Shown one piece after another: positions 56,782-64,000 of a DNA stretch of 64,000 bases. Each line of letters opens with the position of its first letter. Position 1 is the first letter of the stretch. A program made the translations under genes and the position numbers. The stretch comes from Roseovarius sp. EL26 (GTDB lineage Bacteria; Pseudomonadota; Alphaproteobacteria; Rhodobacterales; Rhodobacteraceae): the NCBI RefSeq assembly GCF_900327775.1, contig NZ_OUMZ01000001.1, positions 22,882 through 86,881 of the forward strand. The letters run 5' to 3'. The notes beneath the pieces were generated by a model. The model ran no database searches. It saw only the letters and a list, made by a program, of their open reading frames with translations, and was not told where the DNA came from.

Positions 56782-57828
56782 TTGGCAGTTCCATCGAAAC
56801 GCTGTAAAATACACTATCGACGCCTCAGGAGAGACAATTCCAATCTGCCTCAAGGGACTCTATCTCACCTATTGTCGACTGCTTTGAATACTCAAAAAGA
56901 CGGGACGTTAATCAAAGATAGCGTTGACCTTAGGATTGCACCAGCATCTGATGAGGCTCAAACGCAACGGCTAATAAATGATTATCATATTGAAAATGAT
57001 TATGTTTTTGGAAACACTTGCGCATTTACACCAGGTCAGATGCAAGCATTGCTGCGCACACAAACCAACAATAATCACGGAACACTTAGTGATATACTTG
57101 ACGCATATGATATTCGAGAAGCGCGGGCCAGAGATGGGCATGAATACGTAGGCGGGATTTGCTACTGGCTTGCAATTGAAGACCACTTTTACCAAATACA
57201 ACATGTGAGCTTGCAGGCAAAACAGATGGAAGAGTATTTCACGTGGCTCCTTCGAGAACAAACCAACACGGTAAATATCAACGCATTTGTGGAATTAGCC
57301 TGTCAGTTCGATAGCCAGCAAGTGGGAGGTGATTTGGACGATATCTCTAGCATAGAGATAGGAGGGATCGCTCCTGAAACAATTTATCAACCTTCGGAAC
57401 CTACACCAGACGAAGCGCTGGTCGAAGATATTGAGACAACTGAAACCGTCGGTTCTGAATCAGCCTACTTCGACAAAGCACGCGATGTTTTGGAAGCTTT
57501 AGTCGGATCAATTGGCACACAGCGCATCATGGACGAGATACCTGATGAGGCTTCACTAGAGGTTAAAGTTAATATCGGCTACAAAGCCAAGAAACGAAAA
57601 TTTAACAAAGAGTTCATGGGGAATATTGCTTCGGGGTTGCGAAATCTTCCAGATGGAGAAATGAGAGTGCGTGGACGTAGCGGTGAAATGCGAGGCACTG
57701 ACATACGCCTGTCAGAAGACATGAGTGTGAAAAAAGTTTCTGATGGGAGTAGTCTACTTGATATGGAACACGCTCTTGAACAAATGCTCGAAGTTCATCG
57801 CCGTTTCGTGCATGATGGAAAAATATAG
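56782..57828 (+). CDS. unrecognised soluble islet protein (gene A, 348 aa)
   Basis: The start is a TTG with AGGAG eight bases upstream. No transmembrane segment is predicted by eye. The N-terminus is basic (SKRCKIHYRRLRRD). Residues 85-160 contain a compact segment reading HEYVGGICYWLAIEDHFYQ and then SLQAKQMEEYFTWLLREQTN. An acidic linker (about residues 200-230, with PSEPTPDEALVEDIETTE) separates it from a C-terminal part with SLEVKVNIGYKAKKRKFNKE, GLRNLPDGEMRVRGR and SSLLDMEHALEQML. I do not recognise the family. It is followed after 12 bases by a membrane protein gene with a similar TTG start, so the two are one operon. Function is unknown; a sensor paired with a membrane partner is a hypothesis. 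Confidence 0.8.
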   Translation: MAVPSKRCKIHYRRLRRDNSNLPQGTLSHLLSTALNTQKDGTLIKDSVDLRIAPASDEAQTQRLINDYHIENDYVFGNTCAFTPGQMQALLRTQTNNNHGTLSDILDAYDIREARARDGHEYVGGICYWLAIEDHFYQIQHVSLQAKQMEEYFTWLLREQTNTVNINAFVELACQFDSQQVGGDLDDISSIEIGGIAPETIYQPSEPTPDEALVEDIETTETVGSESAYFDKARDVLEALVGSIGTQRIMDEIPDEASLEVKVNIGYKAKKRKFNKEFMGNIASGLRNLPDGEMRVRGRSGEMRGTDIRLSEDMSVKKVSDGSSLLDMEHALEQMLEVHRRFVHDGKI

Positions 57829-57840
57829 CGGAAGATACAA

Positions 57841-58419
57841 TTGAAACTGCAGTGGTCACATATCTTAGCTCCCTTGGTAATAGGAGCGTTGTCCGGAGTA
57901 TTTACTACTTCGGCAACTTGGATATCGCTTTCACCGGCGCTCACAAATGTAGTTGCTATCGTTTCTGCAGGAGTGTTGGTGAGATTGGCGCGAGGAGTGC
58001 CGTTTTCCGCGATTGACGTCTTGGAAGTAAACGAAGCAAAAAAGTTGGCTCAGGCCTTAAAACGGTCGGTTCGCGCTCTGCGTAGTCTTTTGTTGGTTTG
58101 TTTTCTAACTATTCTTTGCCTAGTGTTTGCTGCTCAACTTGGAGACCTTGCTGCATGGTTGAAAGCTAAAGAGTTGCTACCATTTGCGTCAAAATTTGAT
58201 TTTGTAGCGGCTCTTGTCGTTGCCGCACTCACCTACGTTTTTGTTAGAGCTTATGCAGTTGTCGACGGTGATATTCAAATTGCTGATATTCAAGCCAATA
58301 TTTTGCTTAAGAAACGTGGTAAAGATCGAGCTGATAGCTTTCAGAAAGATGTTGTCGAATCTACGAAGGGTAAGTTTCGGCAACCGGAAGGCTATGGTCG
58401 AACTGTTCCAAGCAAGTGA
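57841..58419 (+). CDS. unrecognised four-helix membrane islet protein (gene B, 192 aa)
   Basis: The start is a TTG with GGAAG upstream. Hydrophobic segments lie near residues 8-28, 33-50, 80-105 and 118-140, in two pairs around a central charged loop (ARGVPFSAIDVLEVNEAKKLAQALKRSVRALRS region, 49-81). The C-terminal 50 residues are soluble, with DIQIADIQANILLKKRGKDR and a basic end. No known family is recognised. Size and architecture fit the small membrane effectors of two-gene defence or toxin modules, but also fit channels or scaffolds. It ends about 74 bases before the first right-end repeat. Confidence 0.8.
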   Translation: MKLQWSHILAPLVIGALSGVFTTSATWISLSPALTNVVAIVSAGVLVRLARGVPFSAIDVLEVNEAKKLAQALKRSVRALRSLLLVCFLTILCLVFAAQLGDLAAWLKAKELLPFASKFDFVAALVVAALTYVFVRAYAVVDGDIQIADIQANILLKKRGKDRADSFQKDVVESTKGKFRQPEGYGRTVPSK

Positions 58420-58493
58420 TAGTCGAGTTGATAGCTACTGGATAACCTAGATTTCAGCTCTGTAGAGCGCGTGTATATCTGATAGAAGAATGA

Positions 58494-58527
58494 AAGTGCC
58501 AACTTTATTTTGAAAAAAGTGCCAACT
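58494..58527. repeat. two AAGTGCCAACT repeats at the right islet end
   Basis: Copies of AAGTGCCAACT start at 58494 and 58517, spaced 23 bases. They lie 66 and 43 bases inside the right att repeat and share orientation with the two left-end copies. Confidence 0.85.
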
Positions 58528-58570
58528 TTTTATCATAAGTTATTGATTTAAAACGATAATAATGAGGGGC

Positions 58571-58647
58571 TGGCGATCCCGGGAGGACTCGAACCCCCAA
58601 CCCCCTGATTAGAAGTCAGGTGCTCTATCCAGTTGAGCTACGGGACC
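58571..58647 (-). tRNA. tRNA-Arg(TCT)
   Basis: The minus strand folds as a full cloverleaf. The acceptor GGTCCCG pairs with CGGGATC (one G-T pair), followed by discriminator G and encoded CCA. The D arm is GCTC...GAGC, the anticodon arm CCTGA-CTTCTAA-TCAGG gives anticodon TCT (arginine), and the T arm is GGGGG-TTCGAGT-CCTCC. Its 3' end is one copy of the islet direct repeat, so integration regenerated the gene. Confidence 0.95.
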
Positions 58648-58682
58648 GCTCTCCCTCCCTTTAACCGGGGATGGAGGTGAGA

Positions 58683-59462
58683 TCAAAGGGCAATTTTACC
58701 AAAAGGATCATCCGGGTATTCAACGCCCGCCAAATAGAGCCCTTGCGGTGGACATACCGGGCCGCAGGCCGAACGTTCACAGGCCTCGAGTGCGGTTTTT
58801 ACGTCTTCGGGGGCCCATGCACCTGATCCAACGCGTTCAAGCGTGCCAACAAAGCTGCGCACTTGGTTGTGCAGAAAAGAGCGTGCGCGCAGGTGAAAGT
58901 GAATCTCTGGCCCGCTGACGCCCGAGGCCTCGGAAATGTCTAGTACATCGAGTGTTTTTACCGGACTGGCGGCCTGACAGATCGAGGACCGGAAGGTGGT
59001 GAAATCATGCTTGCCGAGCAGATAAGCCGCGCCTTTGCGCATGGCATCTACATCCAGTGGGTGCGGCACCTGCCAGACCTGTCCACGATCATGCACGGCG
59101 GGCGCGCGCCGCATCAAGACGCGGAATAAATAGCGTCGTTCCATCGCGGAAAACCTTGCGTGCCAGTCATCCTCAACCAAAGCGCAGGCTGTGATGGCCA
59201 CGGGATCGGGTTTGAGGTGGTAATTCAGGGCCTCATTCAGGCGAAACGGATTCCAGTCCTTGATCATATCGCAATGGGCCACCTGCGCGGTGGCATGCAC
59301 GCCTGCATCAGTGCGGCCTGCGGCGGCGATGGTATGGTCGCGTGGCTCAAGCTTGGCAAGGGCCGCTTCGATCGCGCCTTGCACCGTCGGAAGGTCATTC
59401 TGTCGCTGCCACCCGGCAAAGGGCGCGCCATTATATTCGACTTTGAGGGCGTATCTGGGCAT
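58683..59462 (-). CDS. truA: tRNA pseudouridine synthase A
   Basis: TruA makes pseudouridine at positions 38-40 of tRNAs. The 259-residue protein has the catalytic aspartate D52 in GRTDAGVHA and the [13 protein letters not shown] motif. I start it at the third Met codon ([12 protein letters not shown]), the family beginning; the track of codons upstream adds nine residues without likeness. Its gene sits just upstream of tRNA-Arg on the same strand. Confidence 0.96.
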   Translation of the reverse strand: MPRYALKVEYNGAPFAGWQRQNDLPTVQGAIEAALAKLEPRDHTIAAAGRTDAGVHATAQVAHCDMIKDWNPFRLNEALNYHLKPDPVAITACALVEDDWHARFSAMERRYLFRVLMRRAPAVHDRGQVWQVPHPLDVDAMRKGAAYLLGKHDFTTFRSSICQAASPVKTLDVLDISEASGVSGPEIHFHLRARSFLHNQVRSFVGTLERVGSGAWAPEDVKTALEACERSACGPVCPPQGLYLAGVEYPDDPFGKIAL

Positions 59463-59575
59463 GTTTGGGCAATAGCGCGGCTGTGACATGGGAACAATCC
59501 CTTAAAGCTCCCCTCTGGCACGCGGGACAATCGATGACTATCTTGGGGATAGTACCGGAGAGGGAGCAGGTTTTG

Positions 59576-60988
59576 GTGATCTCCACTATTGCAGACGGTT
59601 TGACGCGCAGTGTCGAAAGCGTGACTGATTCCGTGTCTGAGGCATTTTTTGAGCCGGTGATCCGTCTGGGTGTCACCGGGTTGGCACGGGCGGGCAAGAC
59701 GGTGTTTATCACATCGCTTGTGGCCAATCTGATGGACCGGGGGCGGATGCCTGGGCTGCGTGCGGCGGCGGATGGGCGGATTGTGGCGGCGTTTTTGCAG
59801 CCCCAACCCAATGATACTGTGCCACGGTTCGATTTTGAGGCGCATCTGGCGGCGCTGACTTCGCCCGAGCCACACTGGCCGGACAGTACGCGCGCGGTGT
59901 CGGAACTGCGTTTGTCGCTGAGAGTGCAGCCCAATGGGTTGTTGTCGGGCATGTCGGGGCCACGCACGGTGCATCTGGATATTGTCGATTACCCCGGTGA
60001 ATGGCTTTTGGATCTGGGATTGTTGGATAAATCCTATGCCGAGTGGTCGGCTTTGGCGTTGGAGCGTTTGAAAATACGGCCGGGTAGCGACCCGTATCTT
60101 GCGTTGATCGGACAGGTGGATGCGACTGGTCCATTGGAGGAACCTGCAGCACAAGCGCTGGCGGCGACGTTCACCGCACATTTGCACGCGGCGCGTGATG
60201 CGGGGTATTCCGATTGCAGCCCGGGGCGGTTTTTGCTGCCCGGTGATCTGGCGGGATCGCCTGCATTGACCTTTGCACCTTTGCCCAAGCCCGAGAGCCC
60301 ACCACGCAAGTCATTATGGCGGGAAATGGAGCGCCGGTTCGAGGCGTATAAATCACAGATTGTGAAACCTTTCTTTCGCGATCATTTTGCCCGGATCGAC
60401 CGGCAGGTCGTATTGGTCGATGCTCTTGGCGCGATCCATCAGGGGCCAAGGGCGGTTGAGGATATGCGCCAGACCATGGCGGATATCCTGACAGCGTTCC
60501 GTCCGGGGAGAAATGATTTCCTGAGCCGGTTGTTACGTGGAAAACGGGTTGAGAAGATCTTGTTTGCCGCCACCAAAGCGGATCATCTGCATCACACCCA
60601 GCATGACAAATTGGCAGCGATCATGTCGGCCATGACACGTGATGCCCGCGACCGGGCTGATTTCAATGGGGCCGAGACACAGGCCATGGCGTTGGCGTCG
60701 CTGCGCGCCACGGTCGAGGAAACAATCGATCACAAAGGCGCGTCGCTGGATTGCGTGCGAGGGCGTTTATTGGATAGCGGCAAACAGGCGGCATTTTATC
60801 CCGGCGCCTTGCCCGCTGATCCGGCGCAATTGTTGGCACCCGGTCGCGAAGGAGCCGAGCGTTGGTTGGATGCGGAATATGAAGTGATGAATTTTGCACC
60901 TGCCAACCTGTCGTTGCGCCCAGGGGAAGGGCCGCCACATATTCGGTTGGACCGGGCTACGCAGTTTTTGATCGGGGATCGATTGTGA
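59576..60988 (+). CDS. ycjX: YcjX-family P-loop GTPase-like protein
   Basis: A protein of about 470 residues with Walker A GLARAGKT (35-42), VDYPGEW in the switch region, and VLVDALGA. The YcjX family is a stress-linked, dynamin-like or STAND-type NTPase of unknown role that pairs with YcjF. I choose the GTG start with GGAG upstream because family members begin with a short DIADG-like segment; the frame is open to 59465. It is coupled to a GNAT gene by overlapping TGATG. Confidence 0.9.
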   Translation: MISTIADGLTRSVESVTDSVSEAFFEPVIRLGVTGLARAGKTVFITSLVANLMDRGRMPGLRAAADGRIVAAFLQPQPNDTVPRFDFEAHLAALTSPEPHWPDSTRAVSELRLSLRVQPNGLLSGMSGPRTVHLDIVDYPGEWLLDLGLLDKSYAEWSALALERLKIRPGSDPYLALIGQVDATGPLEEPAAQALAATFTAHLHAARDAGYSDCSPGRFLLPGDLAGSPALTFAPLPKPESPPRKSLWREMERRFEAYKSQIVKPFFRDHFARIDRQVVLVDALGAIHQGPRAVEDMRQTMADILTAFRPGRNDFLSRLLRGKRVEKILFAATKADHLHHTQHDKLAAIMSAMTRDARDRADFNGAETQAMALASLRATVEETIDHKGASLDCVRGRLLDSGKQAAFYPGALPADPAQLLAPGREGAERWLDAEYEVMNFAPANLSLRPGEGPPHIRLDRATQFLIGDRL

Positions 60989-61434
60989 TGATCAGACAGG
61001 CCCGGTTTTGGCACATCCCCCAGCTGTTGTGTGTCTTGTGGGCGCACACTCGGCAGGGCGCAAGGGGGCACAGTGCCCGCACATGGTGGACCGATGTGCA
61101 GCTGATGGTGAGATGTCATCGCCGGGGCTGGATCCGGTTGATCGGTGATCGTCGCGGCACGATGGGGTTTTTAATCCGGGATATGGAACGCCTACATGCG
61201 ATATATGTTCATCCACTGGCACTGGGGCAGGGTCTGGGGCGGCTGCTGATTGCCGACGCCAAGGCGGCTTCGCCCCGATTAGAGCTGTGGGTGTTGCAAA
61301 GTAATGACCAGGCGGTGGGGTTTTACGCGACACAGGGCTTTGCCGAAATGCACCGTACGGATGGCCATGGCAATGATGAAAAACTGCCCGACCTGTGTAT
61401 GGTCTGGCAGATGAACATGGGAATGAACGGATGA
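60988..61434 (+). CDS. GNAT-family N-acetyltransferase between ycjX and ycjF
   Basis: A 148-residue GNAT with strand LHAIYVHPLALGQGLGRLLIADAK carrying the acetyl-CoA loop GQGLG and a C-terminal LWVLQSNDQAVGFYATQGFAEMHRTDG. It overlaps both neighbours (TGATG with ycjX, 4 bases with ycjF), so it belongs to the operon. Insertion of a GNAT gene into this pair is not a feature I know to be universal. Substrate unknown. Confidence 0.88.
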   Translation: MIRQARFWHIPQLLCVLWAHTRQGARGHSARTWWTDVQLMVRCHRRGWIRLIGDRRGTMGFLIRDMERLHAIYVHPLALGQGLGRLLIADAKAASPRLELWVLQSNDQAVGFYATQGFAEMHRTDGHGNDEKLPDLCMVWQMNMGMNG

Positions 61435-62441
61435 CCAAGGGGCCAGTATTAATTGATCTGGACGCGGCACAAGACGTGCCAAGCCCGGCAGATGCGCCGG
61501 TGGTGCCTGATCTGGGGCCTGATCTGCGCCCTACGGGGCAGGCGATGCGCACGGCGGCACAGCTGGCGGCGCATCGCCCATCGCGATTGGTGCGCTGGTT
61601 TTGGTCACTGCTGTTGATGTTGGTCGGGGCCGGAGTGTCGATTGCCACATGGGATTTTGTGAGCGGCCTTATGGCCCGAAATCCCTTGTTTGGCTACGGG
61701 ATTGCAGCGTTGGTTGGCGCGTTTCTATTGGTTTTACTGTTAATCGTTTGCCGTGAACTGGCGGCCTTGCTTCGGCTCAGGCGGATGGATCAGATGCAAG
61801 CGGCTGCGCGCACTGCATTGTCTGAGGAGGATCTTCCACAGGCGCGGCAGGTTGTGCGCGATCTGGAAGGGCTTTACGCCAATCGGGAAGACACTCGTTG
61901 GGGGCGTGAACGCCTGCGAGAGCTGGCGGACGAGCAGTTTGATGCGGTGTCTTTACTGGAATTGGCTGAAAGCGAAGTGCTGACCTCGCTGGACCAACAA
62001 GCCGTTCAGGAGATCGAGGCTGCCGCACGGCAGGTCGCGACGATCACGGCGCTTGTGCCTCTGGCATTGGTTGATGTGATGACCGCGCTGGCCGCAAACC
62101 TGAGGATGATCCGCCATATTGCCGAAATTTACGGCGGGCGTGGTGGCGTGCTGGGCAACTGGCGGCTGGCACGCGCGGTGATGGCGCATCTGGTGGCCAC
62201 CGGGGCCGTGGCCGTGGGGGATGATATGCTGGAGCCGCTGATCGGTGGGGGGCTTTTGGGTAAGCTGTCACGCCGCTTTGGCGAAGGGTTGGTCAACGGG
62301 GCGCTAACGGCGCGTGTGGGTGTCGCTGCGCTTGAGGTTTGCCGCCCATTGCCCTTTACCCGTGCCAAACGCCCTTCGGCCAGCCGGATTGTTAAACAAG
62401 CGTTAACGGGATTGTTTCGGTCAGAAAATAAAAAAGCCTAA
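61431..62441 (+). CDS. YcjF-like membrane protein (TIGR01620 type)
   Basis: A 336-residue protein with two adjacent helices (about 54-74 and 87-108), a soluble central domain rich in Arg and Glu, and a C-terminal DUF697-like region with ITALVPLALVDVMTALAANLRMIRHIAEIYGGR. It starts in the last codons of the GNAT gene. It converges on the regulator gene, with tails overlapping by 4 bases. Confidence 0.88.
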   Translation: MTKGPVLIDLDAAQDVPSPADAPVVPDLGPDLRPTGQAMRTAAQLAAHRPSRLVRWFWSLLLMLVGAGVSIATWDFVSGLMARNPLFGYGIAALVGAFLLVLLLIVCRELAALLRLRRMDQMQAAARTALSEEDLPQARQVVRDLEGLYANREDTRWGRERLRELADEQFDAVSLLELAESEVLTSLDQQAVQEIEAAARQVATITALVPLALVDVMTALAANLRMIRHIAEIYGGRGGVLGNWRLARAVMAHLVATGAVAVGDDMLEPLIGGGLLGKLSRRFGEGLVNGALTARVGVAALEVCRPLPFTRAKRPSASRIVKQALTGLFRSENKKA

Positions 62442-63205
62442 CGCGTCTGCTCGTGTTCAAAACGCTGGCGGGCGATGGCCTCGTTCTGGTCGGCTTTTTG
62501 CTGGTCCCTGAGCGAGTGCTCAACATAATCCATATGCGCCTCGATCGCCGCACGGGCTGCTTCGGGGTTGCGTGCCTGTAGAGCGGTGTTGATGGCGCGG
62601 TGTTGATCCAGAAGCGCGGTGCGCGTCAGGCGTTGTTTGAACATGACCTGACGATTGTAGAATACACCTTGTTGAAGCAGCTGGAACATTGAGCGGATCA
62701 TATGCAGCATGACCACATTATGACTGGCCTCGATGATGGCCATGTGAAACTCGGCATCGAGTTCGGCCTCGTCTTTGGGGTTTGTCTTTTTGTGGGCCAC
62801 TTCCATTTTGTCATAAATGGCCTGGATCACTTGCAGGTCGGTATCTGAGGCCAACCGCGTGGCGCGTTCGGCTGCCAACCCTTCTAGATCACGTCGAAAG
62901 GCAATGTAGTCAAAAACGGCTTCATCGTGTTCTGCAAAGAGCTGAATCAGCGAGTCAGAAAAGGCATTGCCCAAAACATCGGCCACAAAAATGCCCGCGC
63001 CAGCCTTGCTGGTCAGCAGGCCCTTGTCTTGCAGATCGGCGATCGCTTCGCGCAGTGAGGGGCGTGAGACACCTAGGCGATCAGCCAAGTCCCGCTCTGC
63101 CGGGAGACGCTCTCCGGGGCGGAGGATACCACGCAGGATCAGCTTTTCGATTTGGCGTTTGACAGCGCTGGATAATTTTTCTGGGGTCACTTTTTGAAAC
63201 GGCAT
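62438..63205 (-). CDS. FadR-subfamily GntR transcriptional regulator
   Basis: A 255-residue regulator with winged helix (LRPGERLPAERDLADRLGVSRPSLREAIADLQDKGLL) and a C-terminal FCD ligand domain including the metal-site histidines in DAEFHMAIIEASHN and DQHRAINTALQ. It is divergent from the aldolase gene, so it probably regulates it. I start it at MPFQKVTPEK because the seven upstream residues lack likeness. Confidence 0.92.
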   Translation of the reverse strand: MPFQKVTPEKLSSAVKRQIEKLILRGILRPGERLPAERDLADRLGVSRPSLREAIADLQDKGLLTSKAGAGIFVADVLGNAFSDSLIQLFAEHDEAVFDYIAFRRDLEGLAAERATRLASDTDLQVIQAIYDKMEVAHKKTNPKDEAELDAEFHMAIIEASHNVVMLHMIRSMFQLLQQGVFYNRQVMFKQRLTRTALLDQHRAINTALQARNPEAARAAIEAHMDYVEHSLRDQQKADQNEAIARQRFEHEQTR

Positions 63206-63406
63206 AGGGCACCTTACAGATAACATTCAAACCATAGGTTCTGAGCAAGGCAGCGGCAAGGGACAAGCTGCGCTGGATCCGTATTGTAAATTTGTGCAAA
63301 GAAGTGGTTGCGGGCGAAACGTTCTGAAATCCTGTCTTTTTGATTGTGTTCTGCTCGACCTCCTGAAAGGTTTTATCAAGTCGCCACATTTTATGGCGGG
63401 TGAAAT

Positions 63407-63418
63407 TTGGCAGGCCAA
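63407..63418. promoter_or_regulatory. candidate GntR operator upstream of the aldolase gene
   Basis: TTGGC-AG-GCCAA is a short inverted repeat between the divergent regulator and aldolase genes, resembling the arms of FadR-family sites. It is short and could be chance. Confidence 0.35.
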
Positions 63419-63465
63419 TGTGCCAGTGTTACCAAGCCTTTGATCGTTACAGATTGGAATTCACG

Positions 63466-64000
63466 ATGTCCGCACCAACCAACGCCCTGAAAGCCGCGCT
63501 GAAACGCGGGGAAACACAGATCGGTTGCTGGGCCAGTTTTGCTGATCCTTATGCAACAGAAGTGCTGTCGACAGCTGAGTTTGACTGGATTTTGATTGAT
63601 GCAGAGCATTCACCCAATGATTTGCGTACGATCATGCACCAGCTTCAGATCCTTGAGGGCAAACGTTCAGATGCGGTGGTGCGCCTGCCAATGGGAGAGG
63701 ATTGGTTGATCAAGCAAGTGTTAGATGCTGGTGCACAATCCTTACTGATCCCTATGGTCGAAACTGCGGAGCAGGCACGTGATCTTGTTAGGGCAACGCG
63801 CTATCCACCAGAAGGTATTCGCGGCTCTGGTGCGGCCCTTGCACGGTCGTCGATGTTTGCCTCACGAAAGGACTACATTGAAACGGCAAATGCAGAAATA
63901 TGTCTGATCATTCAGGTGGAAACCCGCGCTGCACTGGCGGCCTTGGATGACATTTTGGCGGTTGATGGCGTGGACGCTGTTTTTATCGGCCCGTCAGACC
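63466..64000 (+). CDS. HpcH/HpaI-family aldolase, C-terminus cut by window edge
   Basis: The frame starts with ATG and remains open to the right edge (178 residues). It reads IGCWASFADPYATEVLSTAEFDWILIDAEHSPNDL, then VVRLP, LIPMVETAEQARDLV and GIRGSGAALARSSMF, the pattern of HpcH/HpaI class II pyruvate aldolases. These cleave or form 4-hydroxy-2-oxoacids with a divalent metal. It is divergent from a GntR-type regulator. Confidence 0.9.
   Translation, partial: MSAPTNALKAALKRGETQIGCWASFADPYATEVLSTAEFDWILIDAEHSPNDLRTIMHQLQILEGKRSDAVVRLPMGEDWLIKQVLDAGAQSLLIPMVETAEQARDLVRATRYPPEGIRGSGAALARSSMFASRKDYIETANAEICLIIQVETRAALAALDDILAVDGVDAVFIGPSD

Larger units (their letters stand above)
56380..58586. 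mobile_element. tRNA-Arg islet: 2.2-kb AT-rich element without integrase
   Basis: The element is bounded by a 17-bp direct repeat CTGGCGATCCCGGGAGG at 56380-56396 and 58570-58586. The right copy is the 3' end of the tRNA-Arg(TCT) gene, including the encoded CCA. Inside each end lie two copies of AAGTGCCAACT in the same orientation, resembling integrase arm sites. Composition is clearly richer in A/T than its flanks (thyX, truA). It holds two unrecognised genes in one direction and a possible remnant on the other strand. No integrase, excisionase or replication gene is visible, so it is either a decayed element or one mobilised in trans. Confidence 0.8.

Overview
The window reads as chromosomal DNA of a marine alphaproteobacterium of the Roseobacter group (Rhodobacterales). 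The evidence is the set of predicted proteins: aerobic CobN cobaltochelatase, a DUF1636 family linked to cobalamin genes, a DUF3576 lipoprotein beside leuS-lptE-holA, ThyX instead of ThyA, HrcA/CIRCE-type control of groESL, and a sulfonate (dihydroxypropanesulfonate, DHPS) catabolic operon fed by a TRAP transporter. No species can be named from the sequence alone.

Layout. 1-7.9 kb: a cobalamin/cobalt block. An acetyltransferase cut by the left edge is followed by cobN, a GNAT gene and cobW (with a His/Asp-rich metal tract), a DUF1636 gene, and a cobalamin-riboswitch-led unit cbtB-cbtA-His/Met-rich membrane-anchored protein. 8-12 kb: smc with a TTG start and a promoter region dense in GANTC sites, then a bidirectional terminator. 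12-15.5 kb: DUF1636-cobC-cobD-THUMP rRNA methyltransferase. 15.6-18.4 kb: a membrane protein and groES-groEL under a CIRCE operator. 19-21.6 kb: a cyanide-insensitive-type bd oxidase, cydA-cydB plus a 34-residue DUF2474-like subunit missed by ordinary gene length cut-offs.

22-32.3 kb: a DHPS/sulfolactate operon (small membrane protein, TRAP P/Q/M, hpsN, SDR, MDR, usp, comD, comE, FMN-dependent dehydrogenase) facing a LacI-type regulator across two palindromic operators. It would carry DHPS to sulfoacetaldehyde; no desulfonating enzyme (Xsc, SuyAB, CuyA) is in the window. 32-37 kb: pgk, two overlapping cyclophilins, DUF4336, truncated hemoglobin and an FAD monooxygenase. 37.6-44.3 kb: ileS, a BenE-like transporter, an L,D-transpeptidase and a large secreted protein with a MACPF-like motif. 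44.9-48.2 kb: an orphan Tat-exported solute-binding protein and alpha/beta hydrolase, divergent from a TetR regulator across a 42-bp operator. 48.5-56.3 kb: yggS, DUF3576, a glycosyltransferase, leuS-lptE-holA and thyX.

56.38-58.59 kb: a 2.2-kb AT-rich islet inserted at the 3' end of tRNA-Arg(TCT). It is bounded by a 17-bp direct repeat (att-like) and has four same-orientation AAGTGCCAACT repeats just inside its two ends, as expected for integrase arm sites, but it has no integrase. Its cargo is two adjacent unrecognised genes, a soluble 348-residue protein and a 192-residue four-helix membrane protein. This is the best candidate for an undescribed system. 58.6-64 kb: tRNA-Arg, truA, ycjX-GNAT-ycjF, a FadR-type GntR regulator and an HpcH/HpaI aldolase cut by the right edge.
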